A stretch of DNA of 64,000 bases from Rhodalgimonas zhirmunskyi (GTDB taxonomy: Bacteria > Pseudomonadota > Alphaproteobacteria > Rhodobacterales > Rhodobacteraceae): positions 62,001-126,000 of the forward strand of contig JANFFA010000004.1 in assembly GCA_030848925.1 (NCBI GenBank), in the 5' to 3' direction. Position numbers and translations under genes: made by a program. This document shows, piece by piece, positions 52,440 to 61,046 of the stretch; positions within the stretch are counted from its first letter, which is position 1; each line of letters starts with the position of its first letter. The notes beneath the pieces are model-generated. The model searched no databases, had not been told where the DNA came from, and saw only the letters and a program-made list of their open reading frames with translations.

Positions 52440-52996
52440 AGGAAATCCATCCAGCTTTCGTGCAAATGCCCGGGCGGGAATTTGCGCCCCCGGTTGCGCA
52501 GCTCCTCCGCCCCGGGCTGGCGCGGCGGTTTCATCAGGTTCATCCCCGCCTGCCTGAGGCTTTTCGACCCCTTGCGCAAATTGCACGGGCTGCATGCCGC
52601 CACCACGTTTTCCCAAGAGGTCACACCGCCCGCCGCCCGTGGCACCACGTGATCAAAGGTCAGATCACCGCGCGCACCACAGTATTGGCAGCGAAATTCG
52701 TCCCTCAGAAAAAGATTGAAGCGCGTGAATGCCACGCGCTTCCTTGGTTTGACGTAATCTCTCAGAACCACCACCGACGGGACCCTGATCTCGGTCGAGG
52801 GCGATCTGACGACGTGGTCATACTCGGCCACGATATCCACCCTGTCGAGCCAGGCCGCCTTGACCGCCTCCTGCCACGGCCAAAGACTGAGCGGATAGTA
52901 GGATAATGGCCTGTAATCGGCGTTCAGAACGAGGGCTGGAAACTGCTTCAACGCCCCCGGCTGCCTGACAAAATCGGTCCTGAAGTCTCCGTCCAT
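52412..52996 (-). CDS. HNH endonuclease-like protein
   Basis: A 194-residue HNH protein. The ββα-metal core is RCQYCGARGDLTFDHVVPRAAGG, with the second cysteine pair in ACSPCNLRKG, so the zinc-binding CxxC...CxxC and the DH catalytic pair are intact. The N-terminus (ALVLNADYRPLSYYPLSLWPWQEAVKA) is typical of a widespread alphaproteobacterial family of unknown target. The start at 52996 gives MDGDFRTDF; upstream codons are low-complexity. Its 3' end overlaps the FkbM gene by 28 bases in convergent orientation. Confidence 0.9.
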   Translation of the reverse strand: MDGDFRTDFVRQPGALKQFPALVLNADYRPLSYYPLSLWPWQEAVKAAWLDRVDIVAEYDHVVRSPSTEIRVPSVVVLRDYVKPRKRVAFTRFNLFLRDEFRCQYCGARGDLTFDHVVPRAAGGVTSWENVVAACSPCNLRKGSKSLRQAGMNLMKPPRQPGAEELRNRGRKFPPGHLHESWMDFLYWDAELDA

Positions 52997-53270
52997 ACGG
53001 TCACCGCCCCTTGCCCGCGGGCGTTGCCAACCGCCCATTCGTTGCGTTCACTATATATCGTGTGGTTCGTCCGGCAAGCCCCACGACATTTAGGTTCTCC
53101 CTTGGGAATATCGTGCCCCTGCAACAGAATGGTGACGGCAGCGAACTGGCCGCTAACCCCTTTTCATCCTTGGAAAAACCGGCCGCCCACGAAATGGGCA
53201 TAGCGCGGCGGACCGAACTTGCGGCCCGTCCCCGCCCCCTTTTCGGCGCAAGAATCGCTCCGAAGCGGCC

Positions 53271-54425
53271 CTATTGGTTGGCTTCTGCCTCGCGGTAGCG
53301 GCGCACGTTGGCGTTATGCTCGTCCAGCGTGGTCGCGAACGCATGGCCATCACGCGGGTTCAACGTTTTGGCGACGAAGAAGATGTAATCCGTATCTTCC
53401 GGATGCACCGCCGCTTCGATGCTCTCGCGGCCCGGGTTGGCAATCGGCCCCGGCGGCAGCCCTTCGATCACGTAGGTGTTGTAGGGCGTCGCCTTGCGCA
53501 ATTCGCTCTGGCGCAGGCCCCGGCCAAGGATGCGCTGCCCCTTGGTGATGCCATAGATCACCGTCGGGTCGGTCTGAAGCCGCATCCCCTTGCGCAGGCG
53601 GTTGACGAACACGCTCGCCACCTCATAGCGCTCGGTCGGCACGCCGGTTTCCTTCTCGATGATCGAGGCCAGGATCAACACTTCTTCCGGGCTGGCCAGC
53701 GGCAGGTCGGGATCGCGCCCTTCCCATGCAGCGGCAAGGATTTTCTCCTGCGCATCCCGCATTTGATCGATCAGCGCCTGTCGGTCATCGCCCGGGCGCA
53801 CTTCGTAATTGCTCGGGGCCAACATGCCCTCGGGCGGCACTTCGGTGATCTCGCCTTTCAGCACGTCAAAGGCTTTCAGCGCCTCAACCACCTGCCACGT
53901 CGTCACGCCCTCGGCCATTGCGATGCGATAGCGGGTGTCCCCCTGCTCGCGCACGCGGGTGTATTCAGCAGGCGTTTCATCTTCGCCCATCACGAAATCG
54001 GCCTTCTCGACATAGGCCGATGTCGCCGGATCAAGCTCACGCACTTCAACCCGGTCGCGCACGATGCCGATACGATAAACCACCTCGGTGCCACAGGTGC
54101 TTGCCCCGCCGCGCGTGATGATCTCGGCGATCTGCGACATCGAGCTGTGCTCGGGCACAAGATAGCTCCCGGCCTTCAGCTTCGCTGTCTGGTCGGCGTA
54201 ATCCATTCCCAAACGGAACAGCGTTCCTGATGTGATCGCGCCCTGATCCTCAAGTTTGCGCGACACGCGGCTTACGTTCGTGCCCCGCTCCACCCGCAAA
54301 CAGATCTGCGTATCCAGCGGCCCCTCGGCCTTGTATTCCGACTGCCCCCAAAGGATCAGCCCCCCCAAGAGGAAGACCAGCACGATCAACAGCGTGATCG
54401 CGTTCGAGGCAATGTGCCGCCACAT
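53271..54425 (-). CDS. mltG: Endolytic transglycosylase MltG
   Basis: A 384-residue inner-membrane protein. One transmembrane helix near residues 8-28 (ITLLIVLVFLLGGLILWG), then a periplasmic LysM-like part (VERGTNVSRVSRKLEDQG) and the YceG/MltG catalytic domain with the glutamate in ILASIIEKETG and the tail segment YNTYVIEGLPPGPIANPG. It cleaves nascent glycan strands and sets their length. It begins 4 bases after the fabF stop, so the two are cotranscribed, an order known from other Proteobacteria. Confidence 0.95.
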   Translation of the reverse strand: MWRHIASNAITLLIVLVFLLGGLILWGQSEYKAEGPLDTQICLRVERGTNVSRVSRKLEDQGAITSGTLFRLGMDYADQTAKLKAGSYLVPEHSSMSQIAEIITRGGASTCGTEVVYRIGIVRDRVEVRELDPATSAYVEKADFVMGEDETPAEYTRVREQGDTRYRIAMAEGVTTWQVVEALKAFDVLKGEITEVPPEGMLAPSNYEVRPGDDRQALIDQMRDAQEKILAAAWEGRDPDLPLASPEEVLILASIIEKETGVPTERYEVASVFVNRLRKGMRLQTDPTVIYGITKGQRILGRGLRQSELRKATPYNTYVIEGLPPGPIANPGRESIEAAVHPEDTDYIFFVAKTLNPRDGHAFATTLDEHNANVRRYREAEANQ

Positions 54426-54429
54426 AGGT

Positions 54430-55686
54430 TCAGACCTTTCGGAAAATCACGCTGGCGTTGGTGCCGCCAAAGCCGAAACTGTTGGACAGCGCCACGTCGA
54501 TCTTGCGCTCGACCTTCTTATTGGCGGCAAGGTCCAGCGGCGTCTCCACCGCCGGATTGTCCAGGTTGATCGTCGGCGGGGCCACCTGATCGCGAATGGC
54601 GAGGATCGAGAAGATCGCCTCGATCGCCCCCGCCGCACCCAAAAGGTGCCCGGTCATCGACTTGGTCGACGACATCGTCGCCTTGCCCGCATTGTCGCCC
54701 AACAGCCGCTCAACGGCGGTCAATTCAATCGTGTCGGCCATGGTGCTGGTGCCGTGGGCGTTGATGTAATCAATATCCCCCGGCTCCAGCCCGGCATGGC
54801 CCAGCGCGGCCTGCATCGAGCGGTATCCGCCATCGCCATCTTCGCTCGGCGCGGTGATGTGATAGGCATCACCCGACAGGCCATACCCCGCGACCTCGGC
54901 ATAGATTTTCGCACCGCGCGCCTTGGCGTGCTCGTATTCTTCAAGCACCACAACACCCGCGCCCTCGCCCATGACGAACCCGTCACGATCCGCATCATAG
55001 GGGCGGCTGGCCTTCTCCGGCTCATCGCTGCGCTTGGTCGACAGCGCGCGCGCCGAATTGAAGCCCGCAATCCCGATTTCACAGATCGCAGCCTCGGCCC
55101 CGCCCGCGATCATCACATCGGCATCGCCGAACTTGATCAGTCGCGCCGCATCGCCGATCGCATGCGCGCCGGTCGAACAGGCGGTCACGACCGCGTGGTT
55201 CGGCCCCTTGAAGCCATACCGGATCGACACCTGACCCGAAATCAGGTTGATCAGCGCGCCGGGAATGAAGAACGGCGAAACCCGCCGTGGGCCCTTCTCG
55301 GCCATCATCAGCGTCGTCGCTTCGATGCTTTTCAAGCCGCCGATGCCCGACCCGATCATCACGCCCGTGCGCAAGCGCGAGGCTTCGTCTTCCGGCGTCC
55401 AGCCTGCATCCTTCACCGCCTGATCGGCGGCTGCGATGCCATAGAGGATGAAATCATCGACCTTGCGGCGCTCTTTCGGCTCCATCCAGTCATCCGCGTT
55501 GAAGGTGCCATCGGTGCCGTCGCCATGCTTGACCTCACAGGCGTAGTCCGTAGTCACACGGCTGGTGTCGAATGCGGTGATTTTCCCCGCCCCCGAAACG
55601 CCATCCAGTAGCCGCGTCCACGTTTCTTCGACCCCGCAGGCCAAAGGCGTGACAAGTCCAAGGCCCGTAACAACCACTCGACGCAT
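54430..55686 (-). CDS. fabF: 3-oxoacyl-[acyl-carrier-protein] synthase II
   Basis: A 418-residue KAS II, the condensing enzyme of fatty-acid elongation. Catalytic Cys170 is in VVTACSTGAHAIGDA, the histidines are in INAHGTST and KSMTGHLLGAAGAIE, and NSFGFGGTNAS closes the site. The start MRRVVVTGLGLVTPLACG at 55686 has GGAAGGGC 6-13 bases upstream. A terminator separates it from acpP, so it may also have its own promoter in the 213-bp gap. Confidence 0.96.
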   Translation of the reverse strand: MRRVVVTGLGLVTPLACGVEETWTRLLDGVSGAGKITAFDTSRVTTDYACEVKHGDGTDGTFNADDWMEPKERRKVDDFILYGIAAADQAVKDAGWTPEDEASRLRTGVMIGSGIGGLKSIEATTLMMAEKGPRRVSPFFIPGALINLISGQVSIRYGFKGPNHAVVTACSTGAHAIGDAARLIKFGDADVMIAGGAEAAICEIGIAGFNSARALSTKRSDEPEKASRPYDADRDGFVMGEGAGVVVLEEYEHAKARGAKIYAEVAGYGLSGDAYHITAPSEDGDGGYRSMQAALGHAGLEPGDIDYINAHGTSTMADTIELTAVERLLGDNAGKATMSSTKSMTGHLLGAAGAIEAIFSILAIRDQVAPPTINLDNPAVETPLDLAANKKVERKIDVALSNSFGFGGTNASVIFRKV

Positions 55687-55830
55687 AAGACAGCCCTTCC
55701 AAATTCGCTTTTCTCGCGCGCTGTTTACGCGGCTTGTCCTATCGGGGCAAGGCCCGGTCCCGCTGCTGTGCAGCGAATCGCCCACGTCCCCGATGGTCCT
55801 TATCGCCGCATCCTGCGCACGTCATATTGC

Positions 55831-55869
55831 AACGAAAACGGCCCCCACCCGGTTCAGGCAGAGGCCGTT
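55831..55869 (-). terminator. Terminator or attenuator after acpP
   Basis: On the minus strand AACGGCC (55863-55869), a 19-base loop and GGCCGTT (55837-55843) are followed by TTCGTT. It lies between acpP and fabF. Confidence 0.75.
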
Positions 55870-55899
55870 CTCAATCTTGCGTCCGTTCGGTCAGCCGGT

Positions 55900-56133
55900 T
55901 CAGGTGGCTTCCGAGATGAACTTGACCGCGTCGCCGAAGGTCTGGATGGTCTCGGCGGCGTCGTCGGGGATCTCGATCCCGAACTCTTCCTCGAAAGCCA
56001 TGACCAGCTCGACGGTGTCGAGGCTGTCTGCGCCCAGATCGTCGATGAACGAAGCGTTTTCAGTCACTTTCGCCTCATCCACACCAAGGTGCTCCACAAC
56101 AATTTTCTTAACGCGGTCTGCGACGTCGCTCAT
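55900..56133 (-). CDS. acpP: Acyl carrier protein
   Basis: A 77-residue ACP. Ser37 in the [10 protein letters not shown] motif carries the 4'-phosphopantetheine arm. The protein is acidic, with [17 protein letters not shown] at the start. The start [10 protein letters not shown] at 56133 is preceded by GAGGAACG. The gene sits 222 bases downstream of fabG in the fatty-acid cluster. A longer in-frame extension upstream is not real coding sequence. Confidence 0.97.
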   Translation of the reverse strand: MSDVADRVKKIVVEHLGVDEAKVTENASFIDDLGADSLDTVELVMAFEEEFGIEIPDDAAETIQTFGDAVKFISEAT

Positions 56134-56355
56134 GATCCGTTCCTCATAATTCTGGGCCGATGCGACCCGGGTCTTGCCCTTTATCCCCCGGCGGGGTTCT
56201 TGAATGCCCCGGATCCGGGGCGGCTCTCCCCAGATAGGGGCGTGCGGGCCCAAATACACCATCCGAGCCTGCGAAATCTGCGTGGCCTATAGCAAGGGGT
56301 TGCGGACAAGGCAAACCCTTTCGGCGCTCCCCCGCTAGCCACCTCGGGCTGGCAA

Positions 56356-57093
56356 TCAGATCATCGCCATCCCGCCGTTGACGTGCAGCGTCGCCCCGGT
56401 GACATATCCCGCTTCTTCGCTGGCAAGGTAAAGCACGGCCGCCGCGATCTCTTCCGGCTTGCCCATCCGGGCGGCGGGGATCTGGGCGTTGATCTTGGCC
56501 TTTTGGTCGTCGGTCAGCTTGTCGGTCATCGCCGTGGCGATGAACCCGGGTGCAATGGCATTGGCGGTGATTCCGCGGCTGGCCACCTCGTAGGCAATGG
56601 ATTTCGTCATCCCCACCATACCCGCCTTCGAGGCGGCATAGTTGGCCTGGCCGGGGTTCCCCGTCGCCCCGACGATCGAGCTGATATTCACGATCCGCCC
56701 CCAACGCGCCTTCATCATCGGGCGCATCACGGCACGGCACAACCGCATCGTCGAGGTCAGGTTCACGTCAAGCACGCTCTGCCAGTCCTCGTCCGACATC
56801 CGCATGAACACCTGATCGCGGGTAATGCCTGCGTTGTTGACGAGGATATCAAGCGCCCCCATCGCCTCGATCGCCTGCTTGGGCAGCGTATCGACCGCCG
56901 CCGCATCGGAAAGATTGCACGGCAGAACATGCGCCCGCCCGCCCAGTTCCGCCGCCAGCGCCTCAAGCGGCTCTACCCGCGTGCCCGAAAGCGCCACGGT
57001 CGCCCCCGCGCCATGCAGCGCCTTGGCGATCGCGCCGCCGATGCCGCCCGACGCGCCCGTTACCAGCGCGCATTTTCCCGTCAAATCAAACAT
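56356..57093 (-). CDS. fabG: 3-oxoacyl-[acyl-carrier-protein] reductase
   Basis: A 245-residue short-chain dehydrogenase. Cofactor motif VTGASGGIGGAIAKALHGAG at residues 11-30, LVNNAGITRD near 84-93, and the catalytic Ser139-Tyr152-Lys156 triad in NISSIVGATGNPGQANYAASK, in the NADPH-dependent FabG spacing. It reduces 3-oxoacyl-ACP in fatty-acid elongation. A palindromic repeat element separates it from fabD on the same strand. Confidence 0.96.
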   Translation of the reverse strand: MFDLTGKCALVTGASGGIGGAIAKALHGAGATVALSGTRVEPLEALAAELGGRAHVLPCNLSDAAAVDTLPKQAIEAMGALDILVNNAGITRDQVFMRMSDEDWQSVLDVNLTSTMRLCRAVMRPMMKARWGRIVNISSIVGATGNPGQANYAASKAGMVGMTKSIAYEVASRGITANAIAPGFIATAMTDKLTDDQKAKINAQIPAARMGKPEEIAAAVLYLASEEAGYVTGATLHVNGGMAMI

Positions 57094-57110
57094 CTTTCAC
57101 CCTCCGCAAC

Positions 57111-57233
57111 GAATTCCTACGAGGAATTCGACCAAAAATCCTGCGAGGATTTTTGTCCCCGCACACCGCCAGCCGCAAGCCCCCGTTTTCCTCGTAGGAA
57201 AACGAGACGAAATCCTCGCAGGATTTCGCCCCC
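57111..57233. repeat. Composite four-palindrome intergenic element, copy 2
   Basis: P1 57111-57129 (GAATTCCTACGAGGAATTC), linker GACC, P2 57134-57154 (arms AAAAATCCT / AGGATTTTT), GTCCCC, a 24-base spacer, P3 57185-57203 (GTTTTCCTCGTAGGAAAAC), linker GAGAC, P4 57209-57227 (GAAATCCTCGCAGGATTTC), then GCCCCC. Same order of parts as at 24811-24929, but with different palindrome sequences, so it is structure rather than sequence that is conserved. Confidence 0.9.
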
Positions 57234-57261
57234 GCTCAAAACCAAGCGCTCAATACACGGC

Positions 57262-58197
57262 TCAAACCGCCGCCGCGGCCTCTTTCACATCGTCCGGCGC
57301 ACCCACCGCGCGGCAGGAAATGCTCTTGTCGATCCGTCGGATCATACCACAAAGCGCCTTGCCCGCGCCGATCTCCCAGATCTCATCCACACCGTCGCCC
57401 GCCATCGCCAGCACACTCTCGCGCCAGCGCACCGATCCTGTCACCTGCTCCACCAGCAGCGCGCGAATCTCCGCCGGGTCGCTCACCGGCGCGGCGCGCA
57501 CATTGGCCACCAGCGGCACGGCCGGGCTCTTGATCTCAACCTCGGCCAAGGCCTCGGCCATCACGTCGGCCGCGGGTTTCATCAGGGCGCAGTGAAACGG
57601 CGCCGACACCGGCAGCAGCACCGCACGTCGTGCGCCACGCGCCTTGGCCAGCTCCACCGCGCGCTCGACCGCCGCCTTGTGCCCCGAAATCACCACTTGC
57701 GTCGGATCGTTGTCATTCGCCGCCTCGCACACCTCGTCGCCCGCCGCTTCCTGCGCCACTTCGCTTGCGGCTGCAAAATCAAGCCCCAACAGCGCCGCCA
57801 TCGCACCCACGCCCACCGGCACCGCCGCCTGCATGGCCCGGCCCCGCGTGCGCAAGAGCCGCGCCGCATCGCTTATCGAAAGCGCGCCCGCCGCCGCCAA
57901 TGCCGAATATTCGCCCAGAGAATGCCCCGCCACACGGGCCGCATCGGTGATCTTCACCCCCTCGGCCTCAAGCGCCCGCATCGCCGCCAGCGACGTCGCC
58001 ATCAGCGCAGGCTGCGCATTCTGCGTCAGGGTCAGCGCATCCTGATCCCCCTCCCAGATCAGCTCAGAAAGCTTCTCCCCCAGCGCTGCATCGACCTCGT
58101 CGAACACGGCCTTCGCCGCCGGATAGGCCTCGGCCAGCGCCTGCCCTATGCCGATGGTCTGCGCCCCTTGGCCCGGAAATACGAATGCTCGGCTCAT
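57262..58197 (-). CDS. fabD: Malonyl-CoA:ACP transacylase
   Basis: A 311-residue enzyme that loads malonyl groups on ACP. FPGQGAQ is at residues 7-13 and the nucleophile Ser93 is in GHSLGE, with the later histidine in VSAPFHCALM. Start MSRAFVFPGQGAQTIG at 58197; the upstream frame is long but non-homologous. It is the first gene of the fabD-fabG-acpP-fabF-mltG cluster, all on the minus strand. Confidence 0.96.
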   Translation of the reverse strand: MSRAFVFPGQGAQTIGIGQALAEAYPAAKAVFDEVDAALGEKLSELIWEGDQDALTLTQNAQPALMATSLAAMRALEAEGVKITDAARVAGHSLGEYSALAAAGALSISDAARLLRTRGRAMQAAVPVGVGAMAALLGLDFAAASEVAQEAAGDEVCEAANDNDPTQVVISGHKAAVERAVELAKARGARRAVLLPVSAPFHCALMKPAADVMAEALAEVEIKSPAVPLVANVRAAPVSDPAEIRALLVEQVTGSVRWRESVLAMAGDGVDEIWEIGAGKALCGMIRRIDKSISCRAVGAPDDVKEAAAAV

Positions 58198-58344
58198 CTG
58201 CTTCTCCCCGCAAGTGTGCGCCCACCCGGGGCGCATTGTCTGGCTGCGCAAATACCGTGGCTGGCGCGCCAGTGCAACGCCCGCCAATGCCGCCCTTGCG
58301 TGCCACGCGCGTCGCCACACGGCCCGCGCCCCTTCAAATGCAGA

Positions 58345-58384
58345 GAAAAGCAAAGCCGCCGGCCCCTTTCGGGGACGCGGCGGC
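58345..58384 (-). terminator. Terminator downstream of the membrane-protein gene
   Basis: On the minus strand GCCGCCG (58378-58384) pairs with CGGCGGC (58355-58361), enclosing CCCC-GAAA-GGGG, then TTTGCTTTT. Confidence 0.85.
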
Positions 58385-58413
58385 CCGGCTTGGAGTTCAA
58401 ATGTCGGCTGTAG

Positions 58414-58483
58414 CCTCAGGAAGCGAGCCTCAGGCCCTAAATCTTAGGCTCTAATCCTCAGGCCCTAATCCTCAGGCGCTGCG
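58414..58483. repeat. Degenerate 14-bp tandem repeat at a 3' gene end
   Basis: CCTCAGG occurs at 58414, 58428, 58456 and 58470, with TCTTAGG at 58442, giving an exact 14-bp period over five units (consensus CCTCAGGCCCTAAT). The last unit contains the TGA stop (58472-58474) of the minus-strand gene. Confidence 0.85.
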
Positions 58484-58957
58484 CGAAAATGCCGGCCCGA
58501 GGGCTGCACGCACTTGGTCAAGATCGCCCACGGCTTCGACCGGCATCTCGACAACGATTTCGCCGAAATGGTCGCGGGCAATCAACATGCCATCGCGGAA
58601 ATCCACTTCGCTCAGGTCGTCATAGGAAATATCGTCTTCGCCGATCACGGTGCCGCGCTCATCACGATGGCGCAGCTTGAGGATACCACGCGACGGATCG
58701 AGTTGGACTTCCGGATGATGCGCCTTGCGCGCCGCCACCAGAAACATCGCCCCACCGATCATCAGGAACAGGGTCACACCCATCTTCAGAAGCATCAACT
58801 GCGGATCATAGCTCGACCCGGGCACGATCCAGAGACCGAAGGCACTCACGCTCATTACGATACCCATGAAATGGCTCAGCGCGCGGCTGGTGGCATGGCC
58901 TGCCAGCGAAAGTTTGCCGGACTTTTCGGCCTCCATTACGTCGGTATATGCAACCAT
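58472..58957 (-). CDS. Membrane protein of unknown function
   Basis: A 161-residue protein. Residues ~28-48 (ALSHFMGIVMSVSAFGLWIV) and ~58-78 (KMGVTLFLMIGGAMFLVAAR) are two transmembrane helices, followed by a cytosolic beta-rich domain (VQLDPSRGILKLRHRDERGTV ... DDLSEVDFRDGMLIARDHFG) that looks like a small PH-type fold. I recognise no named family. It stands alone between fabD and the rpsF operon, divergent from the latter. A second in-frame start at residue 8 is possible. Confidence 0.7.
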   Translation of the reverse strand: MVAYTDVMEAEKSGKLSLAGHATSRALSHFMGIVMSVSAFGLWIVPGSSYDPQLMLLKMGVTLFLMIGGAMFLVAARKAHHPEVQLDPSRGILKLRHRDERGTVIGEDDISYDDLSEVDFRDGMLIARDHFGEIVVEMPVEAVGDLDQVRAALGPAFSRSA

Positions 58958-59208
58958 CGGTCTTTCCCTTCGTTTCTGTCCCTGCCAATTTGAATTGGCT
59001 CAGGATCGCTTGGCCGGCCCTATTTGGCTTTTCCCGTCTCCGCAGCCCGGCTGTTAACCACACATTGGCGATGAAATCGGACCCGAATTGGAGTGAAACA
59101 GGGTATTTCCCCGGCAAATTTGGGCTAAACCTGCCTTAATTCGCCCGATTGCGGCCAAATCAGGGCACACGCCAAGGGTGAATCGCCCAAGCCCTCTCAA
59201 CCACCCGC

Positions 59209-59241
59209 CCCACCGGGAACCCACCGGGAACCCACCGGGAA
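59209..59241. repeat. 11-bp tandem repeat, three copies
   Basis: CCCACCGGGAA repeated exactly three times (59209-59219, 59220-59230, 59231-59241), about 148 bases before the rpsF start. Confidence 0.95.
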
Positions 59242-59285
59242 CCCAAGGCTTGCACGGACGGGCAAACCATCGTATAGCCCCGCAT

Positions 59286-59340
59286 CCTTTCCGCAATTCA
59301 CTTGAACTGCGCAGTCTCTCGTGGCGGGGCCGCGGAAAGG
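59286..59340 (+). promoter_or_regulatory. Leader hairpin upstream of rpsF, candidate S6:S18 autoregulatory site
   Basis: CCTTTCCGC (59286-59294) and GCGGAAAGG (59332-59340) are perfect 9-bp arms around a 37-base bulging region, ending 48 bases before the rpsF ATG. Many bacteria autoregulate rpsF mRNA through S6:S18 binding to a leader; whether this one has the conserved bulge sequence cannot be decided by eye. Confidence 0.4.
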
Positions 59341-59388
59341 CATCCGGCCCCATCTTTGAAATGCGCTCGAACATGAAGGAAGACGCAC

Positions 59389-59745
59389 ATGCCGCTCTAC
59401 GAGCATGTCTTTATTTCGCGCCAGGATCTCTCCAACACCCAGGCCGAAGGCCTCATCGAACATTTCGGCACCGTCCTCGCGGACAACGGTGGCCAGCTGG
59501 TCGATCAGGAATACTGGGGCGTGAAGACCATGGCCTACAAGATCAACAAAAACCGCAAAGGCCACTATGCCTTCCTGCGCACCGACGCCCCTGCGGCTGC
59601 CGTGCAGGAAATGGAACGCCTGATGCGCCTGCATGACGATGTCATGCGCGTTCTGACGATCAAAGTGGACGAGCACGCCGAAGGCCCCTCGATCCAGATG
59701 CAGAAACGTGACGAACGTGGCGATCGCCGCGAACGCCGCAACTAA
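59389..59745 (+). CDS. rpsF: 30S ribosomal protein S6
   Basis: A 118-residue S6 with the classic N-terminus MPLYEHVFISRQDLS and the segment YWGVKTMAYKINKNRKGHY. A charged C-terminal tail (MQKRDERGDRRERRN) follows. S6 binds S18 on the small-subunit platform, and the next gene encodes S18, 20 bases downstream. GAAGGAAG lies about 6 bases before the ATG. Confidence 0.97.
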   Translation: MPLYEHVFISRQDLSNTQAEGLIEHFGTVLADNGGQLVDQEYWGVKTMAYKINKNRKGHYAFLRTDAPAAAVQEMERLMRLHDDVMRVLTIKVDEHAEGPSIQMQKRDERGDRRERRN

Positions 59746-59765
59746 GCCCGAAGGAGCACTGACAC

Positions 59766-59993
59766 ATGGCTGCAAAACCGTTTTTCCGCCGTCGCAAGGT
59801 CTGCCCCTTCTCGGGAGACAACGCGCCGAAGATCGACTACAAAGATACGAAACTGCTCCAGCGCTATATTTCCGAGCGCGGCAAGATCGTCCCCTCGCGC
59901 ATCACCGCAGTGTCGGCCAAGAAGCAGCGTGAACTGGCCCGTGCCATCAAACGCGCCCGTTTCCTCGCCCTTCTGCCCTACGCCGTGAAATAA
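59766..59993 (+). CDS. rpsR: 30S ribosomal protein S18
   Basis: A 75-residue S18: [22 protein letters not shown] at the N-terminus and [23 protein letters not shown] at the C-terminus are signature segments. It sits between rpsF and rplI in the conserved ribosomal operon, with GAAGGAG about 9 bases before its ATG. Confidence 0.97.
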
Positions 59994-60005
59994 GGAGAGA
60001 GACCG

Positions 60006-60635
60006 ATGCAAGTCATTCTTCTCGAACGTGTGGCCAAGCTGGGCCAGATGGGCGAAGTCGTCGATGTAAAACCCGGCTACGCTCGCAACTACCTCCTGCT
60101 TCAGGGCAAGGCGCTGACCGCCTCGAAAGAGAACATCGCCCAGTTCGAAGAGCAGAAAGCCCAGCTCGAAGCCCGCAACCTCGAAACCAAGAAAGAAGCC
60201 GAATCGCTTGGCGCGAAACTCGACGGGCAGCAGTTCGTCGTCATCCGTCAGGCCTCCGATGGCGGCAACCTCTACGGCTCGGTCACCACGCGTGACGCGG
60301 CCATGGTCGCCACCGAGGAAGGCTTCTCCCTCGATCGCAAGCAGGTCATCATCCGCGCGCCGATCAAGGAACTGGGCCTGCACGAAGTCGAGGTGCACCT
60401 GCACCCCGAGGTGATGGTCACGATCCTGCTCAACGTCGCCCGCTCGCCCGAAGAGGCCGAGCTTCAGGCTTCCGGCAAATCGATCCAGGAACTGGCAGCG
60501 GAAGAAGAAGCCGCCGCTGAATTCGAGATCGCAGAGCTGTTCGACGATATCGGCTCTGCCGCGTCGGACGACGACGATCTCGCTGAAACCGCTGGCGTCG
60601 AAACCGAAGCCGACGAAGACAGCGAAGAAAACTGA
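60006..60635 (+). CDS. rplI: 50S ribosomal protein L9 with acidic C-terminal extension
   Basis: A 209-residue L9. The N-domain starts [30 protein letters not shown], followed by the long helix and the C-domain ending near [15 protein letters not shown]. Compared with the usual ~149 residues, about 55 extra residues form a very acidic tail ([16 protein letters not shown] ... DEDSEEN). Such tails are seen in related Rhodobacterales L9 proteins; the role is unknown. It ends the rpsF operon and is followed by a terminator. Confidence 0.95.
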   Translation: MQVILLERVAKLGQMGEVVDVKPGYARNYLLLQGKALTASKENIAQFEEQKAQLEARNLETKKEAESLGAKLDGQQFVVIRQASDGGNLYGSVTTRDAAMVATEEGFSLDRKQVIIRAPIKELGLHEVEVHLHPEVMVTILLNVARSPEEAELQASGKSIQELAAEEEAAAEFEIAELFDDIGSAASDDDDLAETAGVETEADEDSEEN

Positions 60636-60682
60636 GTCTTTCCCGGCGCGCACCACAAAGATGTGCGCCAGACAAGATTATG

Positions 60683-60714
60683 AAAGGGCCGCCGGTAATC
60701 CGCGCGGCCCTTTT
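60683..60714 (+). terminator. Rho-independent terminator of the rpsF-rpsR-rplI operon
   Basis: GGGCCGC (60686-60692), an 11-base loop, GCGGCCC (60704-60710), then TTTT; AAA precedes the stem, so it can extend by A-T pairs. Confidence 0.9.
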
Positions 60715-61046
60715 CATGTGCCACTTTATTGAGCCGTTTCCGCTAAACCCCTATGCGCGTTCATTGTCTCTAAGCTGCGACATTTTATCATATTTTGGCA
60801 CCCGCCCCCTCAATTCTCGACCAATAAGCACAAGAGAGATCACCGCATATCCCCTTGTATTTAAAGCGTTTCATTTCAAATCGCCCTTCTCCATCTTTAT
60901 AAACCGGTTCTTAAATTAGCACTCTGATCAAAGCCAAGTTACAGGAAGTTTATTCCATTAATCTGGAAATTTATAAAACTCACTCTTGCAATCTTGATCC
61001 AACCGGTAAAATGTCTGATCGTGTTGTGACTTTTCCCGGGGGTTTT
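60715..61046. other. AT-rich intergenic region upstream of the XRE regulator
   Basis: About 330 bases, distinctly AT-richer than the flanks, with no credible gene. It contains the promoter of the XRE regulator gene and perhaps a regulatory leader. Confidence 0.5.

Larger units (their letters stand above)
58958..59388. other. 431-bp divergent promoter region upstream of rpsF
   Basis: Contains the promoter of the rpsF operon, an 11-bp tandem repeat and a leader hairpin, listed separately. I see no gene in it. Confidence 0.6.

Noticed and set aside
54256-55611. 451-codon plus-strand frame antisense to mltG/fabF
   Set aside because: Same reason; fabF motifs are intact on the minus strand.
56383-58413. 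676-codon plus-strand frame antisense to fabG and fabD
   Set aside because: Arg/His-rich product typical of antisense frames in GC-rich DNA; fabG and fabD on the other strand have complete motifs.
59209-59241. Tandem repeats as a CRISPR array
   Set aside because: Units are 11 bp and contiguous, without spacers; no cas genes. The RTX repeats are coding.
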